DNA from: a virus
Length of the DNA stretch: 25,681 nt
Reading direction: 5' to 3' (one strand)
Virus record (IMG/VR): IMGVR_UViG_3300013006_000118
Span: 1 to 25,681 of that record
Shown: one piece after another, positions 7,150 to 13,854 of the stretch
Numbering within the stretch: the first letter of the stretch is position 1
How the letters are laid out: each line of letters opens with the position of its first letter
Translations under genes and position numbers: made by a program
The notes under the pieces: generated by a model
What the model saw: the letters and a program-made list of their open reading frames with translations, nothing else
Told to the model about the DNA's origin: nothing
The model's database searches: none

Positions 7150-7415
7150 CGTTTGGCCGGAGTGATCTCGCACCATCCCCGGCGATTGCATCTCGAGCAG
7201 CGCAGGCGATTGGTGAAGTCCCGATAGGTCACACACCCGGGCAACTTCTTATACAGATCCTCGGTCATCCATATGGCCTCGCGCCCGCATCGCCTGTCGT
7301 TCACAGGGGGCGTGCATCGGATCACGATGTGGGTCGCAAAGCCCACGGCCTCGTCGAGCGGGAGGTCCAGGCGTCCTTTGCCGAGAAGACGAGGGTTGGG
7401 CATTCGCGAGAACAT
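7146..7415 (-). CDS. small Cys-rich (zinc-ribbon-like) protein
   Basis: The protein carries RCTPPVNDRRCGRE and RLRCSRCNRRGWCE, two Cys pairs about 30 residues apart plus one further Cys, a plausible zinc-binding site. The reading frame opens at GTG 7466, but that codon sits against the T-run of the terminator at 7467-7501 and has no ribosome site. ATG at 7415 or 7403 is more likely, giving 85-89 residues; the start is therefore uncertain. It lies downstream of the tail-operon terminator, so it probably has its own promoter or is read by leakage. Such small Cys-rich proteins are common in sphingomonads and their phages, but no function is known. Confidence 0.65.
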   Translation of the reverse strand: MFSRMPNPRLLGKGRLDLPLDEAVGFATHIVIRCTPPVNDRRCGREAIWMTEDLYKKLPGCVTYRDFTNRLRCSRCNRRGWCEITPAKR

Positions 7416-7466
7416 GGCGAGAACAACCGAGTCGAGGCAAGCCCCAACCTCCAGAATTCCGGGCAC

Positions 7467-7501
7467 AAAAAAAGCGCCCCAGGCCGTGAGGCCCGGGGCG
7501 C
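7467..7501 (-). terminator. intrinsic terminator of the tail/lysis operon
   Basis: On the minus strand a hairpin with arms GCGCCCC/GGGGCGC (7474-7480 with 7495-7501) continues through one A-C mismatch into GGCC/GGCC (7482-7485 with 7490-7493), around a 4-nt loop. It is followed directly by seven T (plus-strand A7467-7473). It lies 21 nt after the stop of the SGNH hydrolase gene and fits a Rho-independent terminator for the long minus-strand operon. Confidence 0.9.
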
Positions 7502-7522
7502 GGAATACGATGGGAGCGGAGG

Positions 7523-9145
7523 CTAGGCGGTGAGGGTGCCTGCCGTCAGCGGAGGGTTGACCTTGGCGGCAATCACCGGCTCGGCCATCGCGCGGTGCAT
7601 GGCGTCGGACATGTGAAGGCCGTCGACGCTGTACGAACTGGAGACGGCCGCGCCGATCGCGTGGGCCTTCGTGAAGTTCTGGTTCGCACCGTTCGCCGCG
7701 GCTTTGCCATAGGCGGTGTAGCTGCCGCTGCCGTTATCCGTCAGGCGGACAATCGATATCGTTTCCGCATTCGAGGTGCCGGCGTCGATCACCAGGTAAT
7801 TGCCCACCACCGGCGCTGCGGCCGCCGTGAATGTAATCCCGGTGGCGCTGGCGCTGGTCGAGGTTGTAACCGCGGTCGTGACCGTGCCGCCGCCGGCTGC
7901 GGCCATTGCGGGGACCTTCCACTTCGGGATCCCGGAACCATCGTCGCTCGCGCGGACAACGCTGGCCCCGTCGACCACGAGGGACACGGGCCCGGGCTTG
8001 GTGGCCAGCCAGGCGTTGACGAGATCCAGACTGTTGCCGATCTCGCGGTTTGTCTGCCCGGCAATGGTCGTCCAGCCGTCCGAAGAGTTGCTCTTCACGG
8101 TGATCGTGTTCTGAACGATCGGCACGCCAGGATATCGGGCCTGCAGCCAAGCCCACCACGACGTCATCCGGGCTTGCATCGCGGCGAAGACTGCCGTGTC
8201 CGTGGGGGAGCCGGCGAGGCCCAGCGCAGCGCCGGCCAGGTCGTTGCGCCCGAGCTCGCTCCAGATCGCGGTGAAAGGCCACATGCGGCCGCGGTTCAGA
8301 ACGTTGCGGGCATAGTCGATGATCGCCTGGCGGACGTAGAAATATCCGGTGGTGGTCTCCATGAAGTCGAGAGTGACCGAGCCGTGGTTGGTGAAGTTGC
8401 CCACGCCGACGGCGCCGTTCGTGCTCGAGTCGAGGCCGCGCGGGATATAGCCCACCATCCCGTGCTCGGCCGCGCTCGTGTACCAGTCCCGGTCATCGTC
8501 CTGCTGGCCCAGGCTATCGGCGAACAGCACGACGCTCGCTTGCCCGGTCCAAGGAACGAGCAGCTGGAAGACGCCGCCATATCCGCCGCGGCCGAAGATC
8601 GCCGTGCCGGTCAGCGCGCCGCCCGTCTTCTCGCTCGCGCTGAAGGTGGCCTTCCATTTTCGCTGGTCGCCCAGGCCGTTGCCGATCGTCGGATACGAGA
8701 TGTTGCGAGACTGCGGCCGCTTGCCGCCCGACGGTGTGGTGATCGAATAGCGCAGCCAGCCGCCGGCGGGCAGCGGCGGCACCCAGAGGAGGGCAAAGCC
8801 GTCGCTGGCAATGACGGTGCTGGCTTTGCCATCGGCGAACAGGCAGTCGACTCGCGTGCCGCTGCCGTCGACCCCCGTGAAGGTCACAGCATAGTCGATC
8901 GTGTTGGTGTTGCCCGGGTACTGCTCGTGGGGCGCCGGCGTCGCGGCGCCCGTACCGTTCGTGGTCAGGGCAAAGTTGGTGAACACCACCCAGGCGCCGT
9001 TCGGAAGCGGCGGCAGGTATTGGTCGACCGTCTCGTTGAGCTGAGACGCGGACGGGGAAAAGAAGCCGTTGATTGCCTGGCCGAACGGCGAGGCGGCGAA
9101 GACGAAGCGCTGCGCGCCGCCGCCGATATAGGCGAGCACGCTCAT
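7523..9145 (-). CDS. SGNH/GDSL-type hydrolase, phage tail-associated
   Basis: This is a 540-aa protein with SGNH hydrolase blocks. VVLFADSLG places nucleophile Ser211 in a GDS-like block I, WSELGRND (295-302) gives the oxyanion Asn301, and VDGLH (507-511) gives the Asp508-x-x-His511 pair. The N-terminal 200 residues are beta-rich, probably attachment or carbohydrate-binding. A Thr/Ala/Val-rich beta insert (about 410-503) separates the oxyanion block from the catalytic Asp-His. Such phage enzymes deacetylate surface polysaccharide; the substrate here is unknown, though sphingomonads make acetylated exopolysaccharides. There is no signal peptide. It overlaps the preceding gene by 4 nt (ATGA) and is the last gene before the terminator. 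Confidence 0.85.
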   Translation of the reverse strand: MSVLAYIGGGAQRFVFAASPFGQAINGFFSPSASQLNETVDQYLPPLPNGAWVVFTNFALTTNGTGAATPAPHEQYPGNTNTIDYAVTFTGVDGSGTRVDCLFADGKASTVIASDGFALLWVPPLPAGGWLRYSITTPSGGKRPQSRNISYPTIGNGLGDQRKWKATFSASEKTGGALTGTAIFGRGGYGGVFQLLVPWTGQASVVLFADSLGQQDDDRDWYTSAAEHGMVGYIPRGLDSSTNGAVGVGNFTNHGSVTLDFMETTTGYFYVRQAIIDYARNVLNRGRMWPFTAIWSELGRNDLAGAALGLAGSPTDTAVFAAMQARMTSWWAWLQARYPGVPIVQNTITVKSNSSDGWTTIAGQTNREIGNSLDLVNAWLATKPGPVSLVVDGASVVRASDDGSGIPKWKVPAMAAAGGGTVTTAVTTSTSASATGITFTAAAAPVVGNYLVIDAGTSNAETISIVRLTDNGSGSYTAYGKAAANGANQNFTKAHAIGAAVSSSYSVDGLHMSDAMHRAMAEPVIAAKVNPPLTAGTLTA

Positions 9146-9546
9146 GCGCGAACCCGCGAGATCGTCACATAGGCACCCGTGGTGCTGGTCAGCGCCACGT
9201 CAACGATCGCACCGGGGCCGACCTTGAAGTCGCCGTACACGCCGTTGGCGGAGAAGGTGTAGGCGGTGACCATCGTCACCCCGTCCGGCCCGCGCTTGCG
9301 CAGCGTGATCGTGCCCCAGGCGCCGGAGACCGCTTCGACGATATAGGTACCGCCGTAGAGCGTTGCGGGCGTCGCTGCCGTGTTCGCGGTGGCGAGGGCG
9401 AAGGTCTCGGTGAACTTGTCGGCATCCGGGTCGCGAACGGGCAGGGGCGTCGAGCTGCTGACGACCTTCGCGTCGTCACCCTCCGCGCCGAACGCGAGCA
9501 TGCGCGTGGCGATATTGCCCCAGAGGTTCTGGAAAGGGATCTTCAT
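9142..9546 (-). CDS. beta-rich putative virion protein (134 aa)
   Basis: ATG 9546 is preceded by CGGAG. The N-terminus contains NLWGNIATRML. After about residue 60 the sequence alternates beta strands and Gly turns (GTYIVEAVSGAWGTITLR, GVYGDFKVGPGAIVDVAL), as in small jelly-roll or tail-decoration proteins. It has no Cys, signal peptide or membrane segment. The stop overlaps the SGNH hydrolase start, so the two are translationally coupled and may act together on the virion. I do not recognise a named family. Confidence 0.7.
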   Translation of the reverse strand: MKIPFQNLWGNIATRMLAFGAEGDDAKVVSSSTPLPVRDPDADKFTETFALATANTAATPATLYGGTYIVEAVSGAWGTITLRKRGPDGVTMVTAYTFSANGVYGDFKVGPGAIVDVALTSTTGAYVTISRVRA

Positions 9547-9581
9547 GTCAGGGAACTCCGGCTGGAATGATATGGCAGTCG

Positions 9582-9905
9582 TCAGGGACTGGGCGCGGTG
9601 CCGTCGCAGATTGGCTCGCGCAGGCGACGACGCGGCGTCATCGCGGCGGCGTGCTGGGCCATGAGATCCGCCGACGCGCCGAACCGGACATATTCGCAGA
9701 GCTTCGCTGCGAGCAGGTCGGCGGCCGAGCGCGCATCCTCCGGGCGCGCGGGGAGCGGGGCAGGCGCCGGGTTGTCCAGCACCTGCCTCTCGGTGACGGC
9801 CCGCTCGACGTGCGTGACCGCGACTTCCTGGGTCTCGATGCCGCGCGTGGTGGTGCCGGCGCAGCCCGCGAGCGCGGCGCAGGCGAGCAGATAGAGCAGC
9901 TTCAT
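9582..9905 (-). CDS. Rz1-like outer-membrane spanin lipoprotein
   Basis: This is a 107-aa lipoprotein. The signal MKLLYLLACAALAGC ends in the lipobox LAGC with Cys15, followed by a Pro-rich segment (PAPAPLPARP) typical of o-spanins. ATG 9905 overlaps the Rz-like stop. Rz1-type proteins sit in the inner leaflet of the outer membrane and join the inner-membrane spanin to disrupt the outer membrane at lysis. It is somewhat longer than lambda Rz1, with a soluble C-terminal extension. Confidence 0.75.
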   Translation of the reverse strand: MKLLYLLACAALAGCAGTTTRGIETQEVAVTHVERAVTERQVLDNPAPAPLPARPEDARSAADLLAAKLCEYVRFGASADLMAQHAAAMTPRRRLREPICDGTAPSP

Positions 9906-10381
9906 CGCCAAATCTCCTTGAGCGTGGGTGAGGGTTCGCAGGCGCCCGCCGGCGGGCGGGGCGCGTTGGCCGCGCTCCGGAGCAGTCGGTCGACGGTGGC
10001 GCGCTGCGCATCGCCCGCCGAGCCGATCGCCGCCAGCTGCTGCTCGAACTCTGCCTGCCGGGCCTTGTCGTTCGCCTCGGCCGCCTTTGCGGTCGAAGTG
10101 CAGGTCTGCAGGCCGGTGCGCAGCTTCGTCACGGCGTTTCCAAGAAGCGTGATCTGGGCGGCCGTGTCGCGCCGCGCGAGCCGCAGGTTGGGCACCGCCG
10201 CCTTGGTGGCCTCGTAGACCGCGTTGCCGAACGCGATCTCCTTGGCCAGGTGCGACCGCGCGTCGTTGAGCTGCCAGCGCAGCACGAGCAGCGCGATCAG
10301 CAGCAGAGGGGTGGCCCACCAGCACTTCTTGAGCAGCGCGAGCAGGCCGCGGCCGATCGCCGCGAAGGTGAGTGGGCTCAT
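9902..10381 (-). CDS. Rz-like inner-membrane spanin
   Basis: This is a 159-aa protein with a short cytoplasmic N-terminus, one membrane segment (about residues 20-36, WWATPLLLIALLVLRW), and then a long periplasmic helix rich in Ala, Gln, Lys and Glu (coiled coil about 85-130). That is the i-spanin layout. It overlaps both the upstream nucleotidyltransferase-like gene and the downstream Rz1-like lipoprotein by 4 nt (ATGA). The adjacent lipoprotein and lysozyme genes support the assignment. Confidence 0.75.
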   Translation of the reverse strand: MSPLTFAAIGRGLLALLKKCWWATPLLLIALLVLRWQLNDARSHLAKEIAFGNAVYEATKAAVPNLRLARRDTAAQITLLGNAVTKLRTGLQTCTSTAKAAEANDKARQAEFEQQLAAIGSAGDAQRATVDRLLRSAANAPRPPAGACEPSPTLKEIWR

Positions 10382-10752
10382 TCTTGCTTCTCCGTGGCGA
10401 TCGACGGCATGAAGCTGATGTCGAGGTGTGCGATGCTTTCCCCGCACCATGCGATGAGACCCTTCGCCATCCGACCGTGCGGCTTCGTGGTCCATTCGCC
10501 GTGAAGGCTGCAGCGGCCGGTTACGCCCCGCACCGCGCCGTTCAGCGATTCGAGCAGCGCGTCGCGGGTCCAGACGTTGTGCTCCCGCCAGGGGACCGCA
10601 ACGAGGTCGATGTCACGATTGAGCGAACCGTGAACGGTGAGGGCGTAACCTGCCTCGGTGGCAGCGCGGCGCATGGAGGGCAGGATCAGCTCGAGCAGCG
10701 CCCGGTTATAGGCGCCCTGGACGATATCGTCCGCGTCGGTGCGCTCGCGCAT
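10378..10752 (-). CDS. nucleotidyltransferase-like protein in the lysis cassette
   Basis: This is a 124-aa protein. HGSLNRDIDLVAVPW contains the GS-x3-D-x-D motif of the polymerase-beta-like nucleotidyltransferase fold (G42-S43, D47, D49). A third acidic residue, Asp111 in HLDISFMP, completes the metal triad. ATG 10752 shares one base with the lysozyme stop (TGATG). Similar small proteins occur between phage endolysin and spanin genes, but their role is unknown. It is shorter than classical MNT enzymes, with only a short helical N-terminus. Confidence 0.75.
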   Translation of the reverse strand: MRERTDADDIVQGAYNRALLELILPSMRRAATEAGYALTVHGSLNRDIDLVAVPWREHNVWTRDALLESLNGAVRGVTGRCSLHGEWTTKPHGRMAKGLIAWCGESIAHLDISFMPSIATEKQE

Positions 10753-11435
10753 CAGCTCACCGCCGCGACGCGAGCCGCATAGTTCGCCGGCGTCTTGCCG
10801 GGCAGGAGGTTGGTGACGCAGCCCTCCCACTCCCGCGCGCGGCGCCGCACGAGGCCGCCGATCACGCGGCCGCCGGCCTTGTTCCAGAGCTTGAAGGCAT
10901 CGCAGCCCGCAACCCACTGGCCTGCCTCGAAGCGGCGCCGCGCCGTGGATCCACACCAGCCCTTGGCCCCGGCACCGATGTTGTAGGCGAGGGAGACCGC
11001 GGCGAACCGCTGGAAGTCGCGGCCGGGGCGATCAAGGCGCAGCGATGGCGTGCAGGCCAGCACCGCCTGGGCGTGGACGACCAGCGCGTCCTCCAGCATC
11101 ACGGTGCACTGCTGCTCGGTGAACACCTTGCCGGTGCGCCTCGCAGCGTTGATCTCGGCGCCGGTGAGGCCGTCGCAGGCCGTCGCCACGCCCACGATAT
11201 CGAGATAGGTGCGCAGGTACTGCGGCCCCGAGATGTGGGTGATCGTGGCCTGGCCGGTAGCCTCGTCCACCTTGACGTCGACCTTTCGGCCGCTTTCCTC
11301 GTGCGGGGTGCTGGTGAACAGCAGCGTCGCGGCGATCGCGCCCACGACGCCGACCAGCGTCATCCGTCCAGGCTTGGCGGGCTGCTTCGCGCCCCACTGC
11401 GTCGGCGGCAGCGGCCGCCCCGTATCATTCCCCAT
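10752..11435 (-). CDS. phage lysozyme, GH24-type endolysin (SAR-like N-terminus)
   Basis: This is a 227-aa endolysin. Residues about 25-42 form a weakly hydrophobic segment (MTLVGVVGAIAATLLF) that could be a signal-anchor. The lysozyme domain follows with YLDIVGVATACDGLT (77-91), AVSLAYNIGAGAKGWCGST and AGGRVIGGLVRRRAREWE. In the usual E-x8-D-x5-T catalytic set, Asp79 and Thr85 are present but the Glu position (70) is Gly. Enzyme activity is therefore uncertain or uses another acid. Several Cys suggest disulfides after export. It overlaps the holin-like gene by 11 nt, and its start has GGAGA. Confidence 0.82.
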   Translation of the reverse strand: MGNDTGRPLPPTQWGAKQPAKPGRMTLVGVVGAIAATLLFTSTPHEESGRKVDVKVDEATGQATITHISGPQYLRTYLDIVGVATACDGLTGAEINAARRTGKVFTEQQCTVMLEDALVVHAQAVLACTPSLRLDRPGRDFQRFAAVSLAYNIGAGAKGWCGSTARRRFEAGQWVAGCDAFKLWNKAGGRVIGGLVRRRAREWEGCVTNLLPGKTPANYAARVAAVS

Positions 11436-11730
11436 CGGTCTTCTCCTTCTGCTTGACGAAGGTGACCAGCAGGACCGCGAGGTTGAGCGCGAGCGGCACG
11501 ACCATCGCGATGCCGCGGGGGAGGTGCGCCACGATCTCGGGCGGGAGCTGGTACCAGATCTGCTGGACCGCGCCCGGCGCCGCGAGGGCGTAGGCAGAGA
11601 GCGCGGAATTGAGGACGGTCAGTTGCACCGACCAGCGGCGCCACACGCATCGGCACTCGTCCAGAAGACGGGCGCGGACGCGCGTAATGAAGCCGCGCCA
11701 TCGCTGGCACAGCGCGGTGAGCATGAACAT
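11425..11730 (-). CDS. holin-like membrane protein
   Basis: This is a 101-aa protein. CRCVWRRWSVQLTVLNSALSA (split here around residues 27-47) is followed by a region with WYQLPPEIVAHLP and a second membrane helix (about 70-90, AMVVPLALNLAVLLVTFV) ending in KQKEK. Two membrane segments with a charged C-terminus, and a position just upstream of the lysozyme gene, fit a class II-like phage holin. GGAGA precedes the ATG. It controls lysis timing if the assignment is right. Confidence 0.7.
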   Translation of the reverse strand: MFMLTALCQRWRGFITRVRARLLDECRCVWRRWSVQLTVLNSALSAYALAAPGAVQQIWYQLPPEIVAHLPRGIAMVVPLALNLAVLLVTFVKQKEKTDGE

Positions 11731-11754
11731 CGATGTCTCCGGTTGTGGTGGCCG

Positions 11755-11955
11755 CTACCCGCGGTCGTAGGTCGTGGCGATGCCCACGAGGGTCGGGCTT
11801 TCCTCGAGCTGGCAGAGTTTTTCGATCGCGCGCTGCATAGCCGCGTCCGCCTCCTGTTCCTCCGGGTAGGCGAGGCGGAGTGCCTCACCGATCGCCGGCG
11901 CTGCCGGCGGGACGGCGACCGGGCGATGGAGGAAGCGGAGGACGGTCGCGATCAT
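11755..11955 (-). CDS. small hypothetical protein (66 aa)
   Basis: This is a small acidic protein with a short hydrophobic N-terminus and a helical acidic centre (AYPEEQEADAAMQRAIEKL). Its start overlaps the stop of the preceding gene (ATGA). It lies at the head of the lysis cassette, before the holin-like gene. No family is recognised, and a lysis role is only suggested by position. Confidence 0.6.
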   Translation of the reverse strand: MIATVLRFLHRPVAVPPAAPAIGEALRLAYPEEQEADAAMQRAIEKLCQLEESPTLVGIATTYDRG

Positions 11956-12296
11956 TGATCAGCTCCCCGGGTCAGGGCACGCTCCAGGATGCCGCGCGCG
12001 CGTGCGATCACCTCGGGCTGCTCGTCGGGCGCCAGGCTGAAGGCCAGCAGCAGCAGTTCGAAGGCCGTGGACCAGGCGTTTTCGCGCCGTCGGCCCCGGT
12101 CGAGCGCAACCCTGAGCAAGCGGATTTCCTCCTCCAGCTTGCCCGCGCGGGCCCACCCCTGTTCGTGGAGTCGGTCCGTGCGTGCGGGAGAGAGCCAGTC
12201 GGAGAGGAGCTTGCCGCCCCAGCCGCCACCGAGGAGACCGGTGGCGAGCAGGGAAACCCCGGCGAGCAGGGGGTTGGACGAGATCAAATGAAGCAC
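11952..12296 (-). CDS. membrane-anchored coiled-coil protein, unknown function
   Basis: This is a 114-aa protein starting at GTG 12296 after a G-rich stretch. Residues about 8-30 are hydrophobic and Gly-rich (LLAGVSLLATGLLGGGW), and residues 45-75 are a charged helix (KLEEEIRLLRVALDRGRRR). It has a single N-terminal membrane segment and a soluble helical body. It could be a lysis accessory or membrane-associated phage protein. Two small genes of this kind before the holin are common, but I cannot name it. Confidence 0.6.
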   Translation of the reverse strand: MLHLISSNPLLAGVSLLATGLLGGGWGGKLLSDWLSPARTDRLHEQGWARAGKLEEEIRLLRVALDRGRRRENAWSTAFELLLLAFSLAPDEQPEVIARARGILERALTRGADQ

Positions 12297-12328
12297 CGGG
12301 CCCCCTATGAGGTGCGAGGAAAACGGGA

Positions 12329-13261
12329 TCAGGAAATGGGGTGGACGTCGGCCGCCTCAAGCGCCGCGAGGCGTGCCTCCTGCGCGGCGATCAGGAACAG
12401 GGCCAGCTGGTCGACGCGGATCCCGTAGCGATCCGCCGCCTCGATCCCGAGCTCGGGGTCAACCTCCCATTGATTGTAGCAAAGGAACGCGTGCCGGAAT
12501 GTCGGCGGCGCATCCTGATGCGATTCCTCCAGACCCTCTTCGATCATGATCGCCGCGACGCGCTGCGCGCGCACGCCGATATGAATGCGCGCACCCAGCT
12601 CGCCCTTCTCGGCCACAGCGTCGAGGAACTGGTAGCAGCCGATCTCGGCAGCGATCCGCCGTGCCGCCCGCATATGGGCCGGGGATAGCTCGCCCAGCCA
12701 ATTCTTCTCGCGCTCGTCGGAGGTGTTGATGGTGCCCGTGCCGGCGTAGACCACCGAAAAGCGGAGGCTGGAGAGGCCGAGCGACCTGGTGTTGTCCGTC
12801 CACGGCGAGAAATCCGCAGAGCTGCCCTGCACGAGGATTTGCCGCCAAGTGCTCCAGGTGCCACCAAAGCGGCCGCGCACCCCCATCAGTTCGGGATTGG
12901 AGCTATAGGGGATCGCAAACTGGGTGACGTTCCCGGCCCCGGTCTTCGTGGCATATTCGAAATTGAAGGGATGGAAGTACCCGCTTCCACCGGGCCCATT
13001 GGTCGCCGAGGGCTGCATCAGGGTCCTCCCGGAGCCGGAGGTGCTGTTATCGACGTGGTTCCAGTCCGTCGAGCCAACGGTCGTCTTGGCACCGAAACCG
13101 CCGGACATGCTGCCCCCGATCCCAAAATTGCCGTCTGCATCCATCACCGGCATCGGGCCGGTGAAGCGATGCGGCACGCCGGCGTCATCGACGAAGACGA
13201 AGCTGTAGTTGACCGCAGTGTAATTGCGCGCGTCAAGCGAAGCGAAGGGGGTTTCGGCCAC
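12329..13261 (-). CDS. tail fibre with S74 intramolecular chaperone
   Basis: This is a 310-aa protein starting at GTG 13261 with GGAGAG upstream. The N-terminal 180 residues are beta-rich, with phage-fibre-like repeats (YFHPFNFEYATK, GGTWSTWRQI). At Ser181 the sequence SDEREK begins the Peptidase_S74 domain, with Ser181 and Lys186 forming the S-x4-K dyad; family members cleave themselves just before that Ser. The remainder (182-310) is the chaperone that trimerises the fibre and is released. Its place between DUF4376 and the lysis genes fits a receptor-binding side or tip fibre. Confidence 0.85.
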   Translation of the reverse strand: MAETPFASLDARNYTAVNYSFVFVDDAGVPHRFTGPMPVMDADGNFGIGGSMSGGFGAKTTVGSTDWNHVDNSTSGSGRTLMQPSATNGPGGSGYFHPFNFEYATKTGAGNVTQFAIPYSSNPELMGVRGRFGGTWSTWRQILVQGSSADFSPWTDNTRSLGLSSLRFSVVYAGTGTINTSDEREKNWLGELSPAHMRAARRIAAEIGCYQFLDAVAEKGELGARIHIGVRAQRVAAIMIEEGLEESHQDAPPTFRHAFLCYNQWEVDPELGIEAADRYGIRVDQLALFLIAAQEARLAALEAADVHPIS

Positions 13262-13263
13262 GG

Positions 13264-13854
13264 TCAGCTCTCCGGTTCAGCAGGGGGATCGCCGGCGCCA
13301 GGCGCGCCCGGATAGCCGGCGGTGATGTCGATTTCGTCGATGGCGGCAACAGTGGCGCCCGCAGACAGTGCGTCGTCCAAGGCTCTGCGCACGCCGCGCA
13401 GGGCGTTGTCGCAAAGCCCGCTGAAGGCCGCGACGCCAAGCCCGAGCGCGATCGTCTGGTCGGCGTCGATGGTCGTTTCCTGCCCGGCCTCGTCGTCGAA
13501 CGTGAAGGAGAACGGCAAACCCTCGCCCTTCATGAGGGTGGCCATCTGGACGGCGCCGGCGATGGTCAGCCGGCTTTCTACGTCCATCTTCGCCACGACG
13601 GCGCGCTCGGCGAAAACCCCCCAGACCGGAAGAGGCGCGTTCCGGCGCCGCTCCCGATATGCCTGCGCTGCTTGCCAGCGAGCATCTCGCGCTCGCTGCG
13701 GACTCGCCACCCATTCGCCGCCAACTAGCGCCAGATTATCCACGTTGCTGCCATCGGGCAGCTCCGGTCCGATCTGGGTCCAGTTCTCGTCGTAGCCGTT
13801 GAGACTCTCCACACACTGGCGGTCGCCAGTGGAGTTGTGCTGGATCAGGATCAT
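13264..13854 (-). CDS. DUF4376-type tail protein
   Basis: This is a 196-aa protein. The start at ATG 13854 overlaps the end of the 1200-aa tail gene (ATGA); an in-frame GTG at 13860 is also possible. A helical RWQAAQAYRERR segment leads to KMDVESRLTIAGAV, an Asp/Ala-rich region and a Pro/Ala tail, matching the phage DUF4376 pattern found beside tail fibres. Its role is unknown; it may be a structural or assembly component. Confidence 0.72.
   Translation of the reverse strand: MILIQHNSTGDRQCVESLNGYDENWTQIGPELPDGSNVDNLALVGGEWVASPQRARDARWQAAQAYRERRRNAPLPVWGVFAERAVVAKMDVESRLTIAGAVQMATLMKGEGLPFSFTFDDEAGQETTIDADQTIALGLGVAAFSGLCDNALRGVRRALDDALSAGATVAAIDEIDITAGYPGAPGAGDPPAEPES

Noticed and set aside
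7595-9172. A 525-codon + strand frame opposite the SGNH hydrolase gene
   Set aside because: It is antisense to a gene with clear catalytic blocks, and its product is low-complexity Arg/Ala/Gly sequence.
9930-9970. GC-rich hairpin-like run in the Rz-like gene
   Set aside because: It has no T-run on either strand and lies inside a coding sequence, so I do not call it a terminator.
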